A stretch of DNA of 8,208 nt from CAJUPY01 sp051871275. GTDB lineage: Bacteria > Bacteroidota > Bacteroidia > Bacteroidales > Muribaculaceae. The stretch spans positions 1 through 8,208 of the forward strand of contig JBJECR010000115.1 in the NCBI GenBank assembly GCA_051871275.1. The letters run 5' to 3'. Positions 5,554 to 8,208 of the stretch are shown piece after piece. The notes beneath the pieces are model-generated. The model was not told where the DNA came from, searched no databases, and was given only the letters and a program-made list of their open reading frames with translations. Both the position numbers and the translations under genes were made by a program. Each line of letters begins with the position of its first letter. The first letter of the stretch is position 1.

Positions 5554-6876
5554 TTATGGCATCACGGTGGTGAGCTTGTAAATTTCTGTGGTGGAGGGCG
5601 TTACGCGGAAAAGGTTTGAGGTCTTGATGCCCGGAATCCAGACAATTTCGCCGTTACGGGTGAGGATGCGGATTTTTTCCTTTTCCGTGAGGGAGAGCTT
5701 GCAGTTTGTGAAGATGTCGCTGAGTTTTTTGGACTTGCCGTTCAGCCCGAAAGGTTTCATTTTGTCGCCCTGCTGCCAGGGACGAAGCTCCCACACGGGG
5801 TTGCCCTCAAAAATTGTGGCATCAAAAAATGCGATGTTCGGGTCGTTGCACGGCACAAAAATCGTTACTTTCTCAATGGTGAAAAACGGATTTTCCGCAG
5901 TTTCAGATAAGTCAAGGCGGACTGCAACAGCTTTTTCCTTGGAAATGGGACTTATTTGCAAAGTGCTGCGACTTGTAACAGCCTTATATTCATGGGAATA
6001 AAACTCTTTGCCGGAAATGCCGCGAGAGGCGAAAATATCGTCGGTGGTGCTGCGATTAAAGCCTAAAGGCGAGAGCAGATGGTAAAGCAGAGCGGCAGGG
6101 TGTGTCGTTGCATTTTCCAGTGCCGCAAAGTTCAGTTCTGAATCGCTTAAAATGCGGGATTTCAAACTGTTAATCATGTCGCTGAAGAGCATTTTGTCCT
6201 CGCTAAGACATTCTGCGGAGTGTGAGAGATTTTTGCGAGCCTCCGGGAAAAATGCCTCTATCGCAGGCAAAATCTCGTTGCGGATAGCGTTTCGCTGCAC
6301 ATCGGAAACAAGGTTGGAACTGTCTGTGACATAGTCAAGTCCACGTCGTTGAAGGTATTCCGTGATTTCTGTTTTGCTGAAGCGGAGCAGCGGGCTGACA
6401 CGCCTGGCATTTTTTGCGGAAATACCTGCCGCACCGGCTATACCCGTGCTACGCAGCAAGTTAAGGAGCATAGTTTCCACGTTGTCTTCGCGGTGATGCC
6501 CCGTGGCTAAAGCCTGAGCGGAATATTTTTCTCTGAGCGTTTCAAACCATTCGTAACGCAGTGAGCGACAAGCCATTTCAAGCGATTCTCCTGTTTGTGC
6601 CATACGTTGCGGCACGTCAAAATCCGTTTTTTCAAGTGTTACGGCGAGTTTTGAACAAATAGCCTCCACATGACGCTCATCGCGACAACTTTCTTCGCCG
6701 CGGAGGTGAAAATTGCAGTGTGCGGCAATGCAATTATATCCGAGCGACGTCAGTACCGCCAGGAGTGCCACGGAATCCGCTCCACCGCTGATGGCTACAA
6801 TCACGTTTGAGCCGTCGGCTTTCAGCAAGTCCGCTTCACGGATGAAATTTGCCGTTTTCTGTTCAAAAATGTCCAT
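5554..6876 (-). CDS. tilS: tRNA(Ile)-lysidine synthetase TilS
   Basis: TilS attaches lysine to C34 of the CAU-anticodon tRNA-Ile using ATP, so that it reads AUA and is charged with isoleucine; it acts in the cytosol and is normally essential. From the ATG at 6876 the protein has 440 residues, usual for Bacteroidetes TilS. It shows the PP-loop SGGADS (30-35), HCNFHLRGEES (53-63), ATGHHREDN (124-132) followed by VETMLLNLLRSTGI, YVTDSSN, and RNAIRNEILP. The C-terminal TilS domain has LRPWQQGDKMKPFG and KKLSDIFTN and ends near IVWIPGIKTSNLFRVT. A GTG at 6888 would add four residues and overlap the stop of the upstream transporter gene as GTGA. I prefer the ATG, which lies 8 bases after that stop; both suggest coupled translation. 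The stop at 5554-5556 abuts the hairpin region. Confidence 0.96.
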   Translation of the reverse strand: MDIFEQKTANFIREADLLKADGSNVIVAISGGADSVALLAVLTSLGYNCIAAHCNFHLRGEESCRDERHVEAICSKLAVTLEKTDFDVPQRMAQTGESLEMACRSLRYEWFETLREKYSAQALATGHHREDNVETMLLNLLRSTGIAGAAGISAKNARRVSPLLRFSKTEITEYLQRRGLDYVTDSSNLVSDVQRNAIRNEILPAIEAFFPEARKNLSHSAECLSEDKMLFSDMINSLKSRILSDSELNFAALENATTHPAALLYHLLSPLGFNRSTTDDIFASRGISGKEFYSHEYKAVTSRSTLQISPISKEKAVAVRLDLSETAENPFFTIEKVTIFVPCNDPNIAFFDATIFEGNPVWELRPWQQGDKMKPFGLNGKSKKLSDIFTNCKLSLTEKEKIRILTRNGEIVWIPGIKTSNLFRVTPSTTEIYKLTTVMP

Positions 6877-6884
6877 ATTTTCAA

Positions 6885-7787
6885 TCACTTAGGCTTTTTC
6901 ACAGGTTCCATGTGAATGTTCACGTATGTTTCATTGCCGTATTTTTCACGGAGTCGGCGTTCAATGGCAGTGGCAGTGTCGTGAGCCTCATAGAGAAGAG
7001 TGTTTCCGTCCATGCGGATGTGCACGTTTATGGCATATTTGTTGCCTATGCGGCGAGTACGCAGGTGGTGCGGCTCGCTCACTTTGTCAAAAGAGAGGAT
7101 TATTTTCACTATCTCGTCTTCAATTTCCGGTGGCAGCGAACGCTCCAGCAGGTCGTCAACGCCATTTTTTGTAAGCACGTATGCCACTTTTATGATGAAG
7201 AAACTCACCACAATAGCGGCGATAGGGTCTAAAACGCTCCATTTTTCGCCAAGCACGATGGCTCCGCCTATGCCGATAGCCGTGCCGATAGATGAGAGAG
7301 CATCGCTGCGGTGATGCCAAGCGTTTGCTATAACTGCTGTAGAATCAAGGTTTTTGCCTTTGATAGCGGTGTACTGATAAAGTCCTTCTTTCACGGCAAT
7401 GGAGAAGAGTGCAGCCACCAAGGCGAGTATGCCCGGTGAAGGCAAAACTTCGCCGTTTATCACTCGGATTACGTCTTTTGTGCCATTGTAGAGAATGCCT
7501 AATCCTATGAGAAACAGCATAATACCTATAACCACAGTGGCGAGAGTTTCGTATTTGCCGTGTCCGAACTTATGTTCTTTGTCTTCCGGCTTGGAAGAAA
7601 TTTTCACGAACAGCAGCACTATGATGTCTGTCACGAAGTCTGAAAGTGAGTGTACGGCGTCTGCAAGCATAGCGGCACTGTTTCCGATAAAGCCTGCCAC
7701 GAACTTGAATATAAGTAGCACCACGTTGGCAAAGCTACCGATTAGTGTCACTTTATAAATACCTCTTTCGCGTTCTTGATTAGTCAT
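6885..7787 (-). CDS. Cation diffusion facilitator family transporter
   Basis: This 300-residue inner-membrane protein has the full length of a CDF antiporter, which exports divalent metals such as zinc or iron in exchange for protons. Six membrane segments lie at about 13-34, 38-61, 83-100, 117-138, 150-179 and 184-205. The metal site is intact: H46 and D50 (HSLSD, segment 2) with H158 and D162 (HHRSD, segment 5). An HxxxD motif in segment 5 argues against the manganese-type DxxxD subgroup, so zinc or iron is most likely. The FGHGKYE motif follows segment 2. The cytosolic dimerisation domain (about 216-300) is complete, with HHLRTRRIGN, INVHIRMD, EAHDTA and VNIHMEP. It is the first gene of an operon with tilS. 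The ATG at 7787 is the start consistent with family alignment. The substrate cannot be fixed from sequence alone. Confidence 0.93.
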   Translation of the reverse strand: MTNQERERGIYKVTLIGSFANVVLLIFKFVAGFIGNSAAMLADAVHSLSDFVTDIIVLLFVKISSKPEDKEHKFGHGKYETLATVVIGIMLFLIGLGILYNGTKDVIRVINGEVLPSPGILALVAALFSIAVKEGLYQYTAIKGKNLDSTAVIANAWHHRSDALSSIGTAIGIGGAIVLGEKWSVLDPIAAIVVSFFIIKVAYVLTKNGVDDLLERSLPPEIEDEIVKIILSFDKVSEPHHLRTRRIGNKYAINVHIRMDGNTLLYEAHDTATAIERRLREKYGNETYVNIHMEPVKKPK

Positions 7788-7813
7788 TTTTTTGGTTTTT
7801 GATAAATGAGCCG

Positions 7814-7831
7814 TAAAGTTACAAATAATAT
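7814..7831 (-). promoter_or_regulatory. Candidate promoter for the CDF-tilS operon
   Basis: On the minus strand, TATTATTTG (7830-7822) is followed directly by TAACTTTA (7821-7814). The second differs from the Bacteroidetes -7 box TAnnTTTG at one base; the first has one extra base in its spacer. Either would place the transcript start within about 15 bases and give a leader of about 20-30 nt before the ATG at 7787. The -33 region would fall at the edge of the 9-bp microsatellite, and no clear TTTG is seen there. Confidence 0.35.
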
Positions 7832-7849
7832 TTTAGATTTCATAGAGTT

Positions 7850-7966
7850 ATGAGAATGATGAGAATGATGAGAGTGATGAGAGTGATGAGATTGATGGGA
7901 GTGATGGGAGTGATGAGAATGGTGGGAGAGATGAGAATGATGGGAGTGGTGGGAGAGATGGGACTG
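7850..7966. repeat. 9-bp microsatellite, 13 units
   Basis: Thirteen contiguous 9-base units of the form ATGrGArTG (ATGAGAATG, ATGAGAGTG, ATGGGAGTG, GTGGGAGAG) fill exactly 117 bp. The plus strand is nearly free of C: the only one is in the last unit. This gives a strongly purine-rich strand directly upstream of the CDF promoter. A 9-base period keeps minus-strand frames open (His/Ser-rich translations), which explains the spurious open frame 7784-8065. Copy-number change is likely for such a tract. Confidence 0.9.
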
Positions 7967-8040
7967 TAGTGACGCGGCATGCCGCGGCTTCCCAAGCGAA
8001 CTTGCGTAGAGCACCGGGATAACGCCAAGATGCAAGCTTA
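7967..8040 (-). repeat. Minus-strand copy of the 65-bp and 75-bp repeat texts
   Basis: Reading the minus strand from 8040: AAGCTTGCATCTTGGCGTTA then TCCCGG (as in the repeat at 1-218), GTGCTCTACGCAAG, then TTCGCTTGGGAAGCCGCGG and CATGCCGCGTCACTACAG (as in the repeat at 530-697). Two modules that are separate at the left end are thus fused here. The GCGGCATGCCGC palindrome is intact at 7975-7986. Confidence 0.82.
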
Positions 8041-8124
8041 AAGTAATGCATAATTCATAATGCATAATGCATGATTAGTCGGTTGTGCAGAATCAGTCCA
8101 AGTGAACTTGCGTAGAGCACCGGA
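8041..8124 (-). other. AT-rich ATGCATTATG segment and constant tail, minus strand
   Basis: On the minus strand 8095-8043 reads GATTCTGCAC followed by alternating ATGCATTATG and ATGAATTATG text, matching the segment at 756-806 in order. The part at 8124-8101 (TTCCGGTGCTCTACGCAAG, then TTCACT) is the constant tail that follows hairpin B. No gene is seen. Confidence 0.65.
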
Positions 8125-8208
8125 AGCCCTATCGTGTCGGAGATACGATAGGGCTACACGCCCTGGAGGGGCGTGGTTGTGATGGCAGATTTGTGAAGTG
8201 AATCTGTG
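8125..8208 (-). repeat. Cassette copy at the right end: leader, hairpin A, hairpin B
   Basis: On the minus strand from 8208: CACAGATTCACTTCACAAAT, leader GCCATCACAACC (8186-8175), hairpin A with CACGCCC/GGGCGTG arms (8157-8163 and 8169-8175) and CTCCA loop, then hairpin B with AGCCCTATCGT arms (8125-8135 and 8145-8155) and a loop reading ATCTCCGAC. It repeats the pair at 5455-5504 almost exactly and the leader text of 476-510. The cassette continues beyond the window. Confidence 0.88.

Noticed and set aside
5158..5619. 153-residue plus-strand ORF
   Set aside because: It is made of hairpin repeats and then runs antisense into the 3' end of tilS; its composition is not protein-like.
7784..8065. 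93-residue Ser/His-rich ORF ending at the transporter start
   Set aside because: The Ser-His run is the translation of the 9-bp microsatellite, and the other two minus frames are open there too. The 4-base overlap with the transporter gene is probably chance.

Overview
The window looks like a chromosomal segment from a member of the Bacteroidales (Bacteroidetes). Evidence: a perfect TAnnTTTG-type -7 box in front of the large secreted gene, AT-rich 5' leaders without a Shine-Dalgarno sequence, and Bacteroidetes-like versions of TilS and a cation diffusion facilitator. I cannot fix the genus; a Prevotella- or Muribaculaceae-like host is only a guess.

Layout. Positions 1-850 are non-coding and filled with repeats: a 75/76-bp tandem repeat, a run of hairpins, and a 65-bp tandem repeat whose third copy is interrupted. 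Positions 850-1032 are an AT-rich promoter and leader. Positions 1033-5034 (+) encode one exported 1333-residue parallel beta-helix protein with 23 GGG(I/L/V)-type repeat motifs. Positions 5035-5553 lie between convergent genes and are almost entirely hairpins arranged as a large imperfect inverted repeat. Positions 5554-7787 (-) form a two-gene operon, a CDF metal transporter followed by tilS (tRNA-Ile lysidine synthetase), with abutting or overlapping ends. Positions 7788-8208 hold a short leader, a 9-bp microsatellite (13 units), and another copy of the repeat cassette on the minus strand, running off the window end.

The three genes are individually ordinary: one surface or secreted protein, one metal transporter, one essential tRNA-modification enzyme. 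I see no functional link between the beta-helix gene and the convergent operon.

The unusual content is the intergenic repeat family. A constant 12-nt leader (consensus GTTACCACAACC) is followed at once by hairpin A, with a constant CTCCA loop but a stem that differs from copy to copy while staying paired. It is usually followed by hairpin B, with a constant TCTCCGA-type loop and again a variable, paired stem. Then comes a constant tail (CGGTTCaCTCCG... GCGGCATGCCGC... CACTACAG). Seven A hairpins and five A-B pairs are visible, on both strands and in all three intergenic regions. Stem pairing kept while stem sequence changes points to selection or a copying mechanism acting on the folded form. 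I do not recognise it as a named repeat family.
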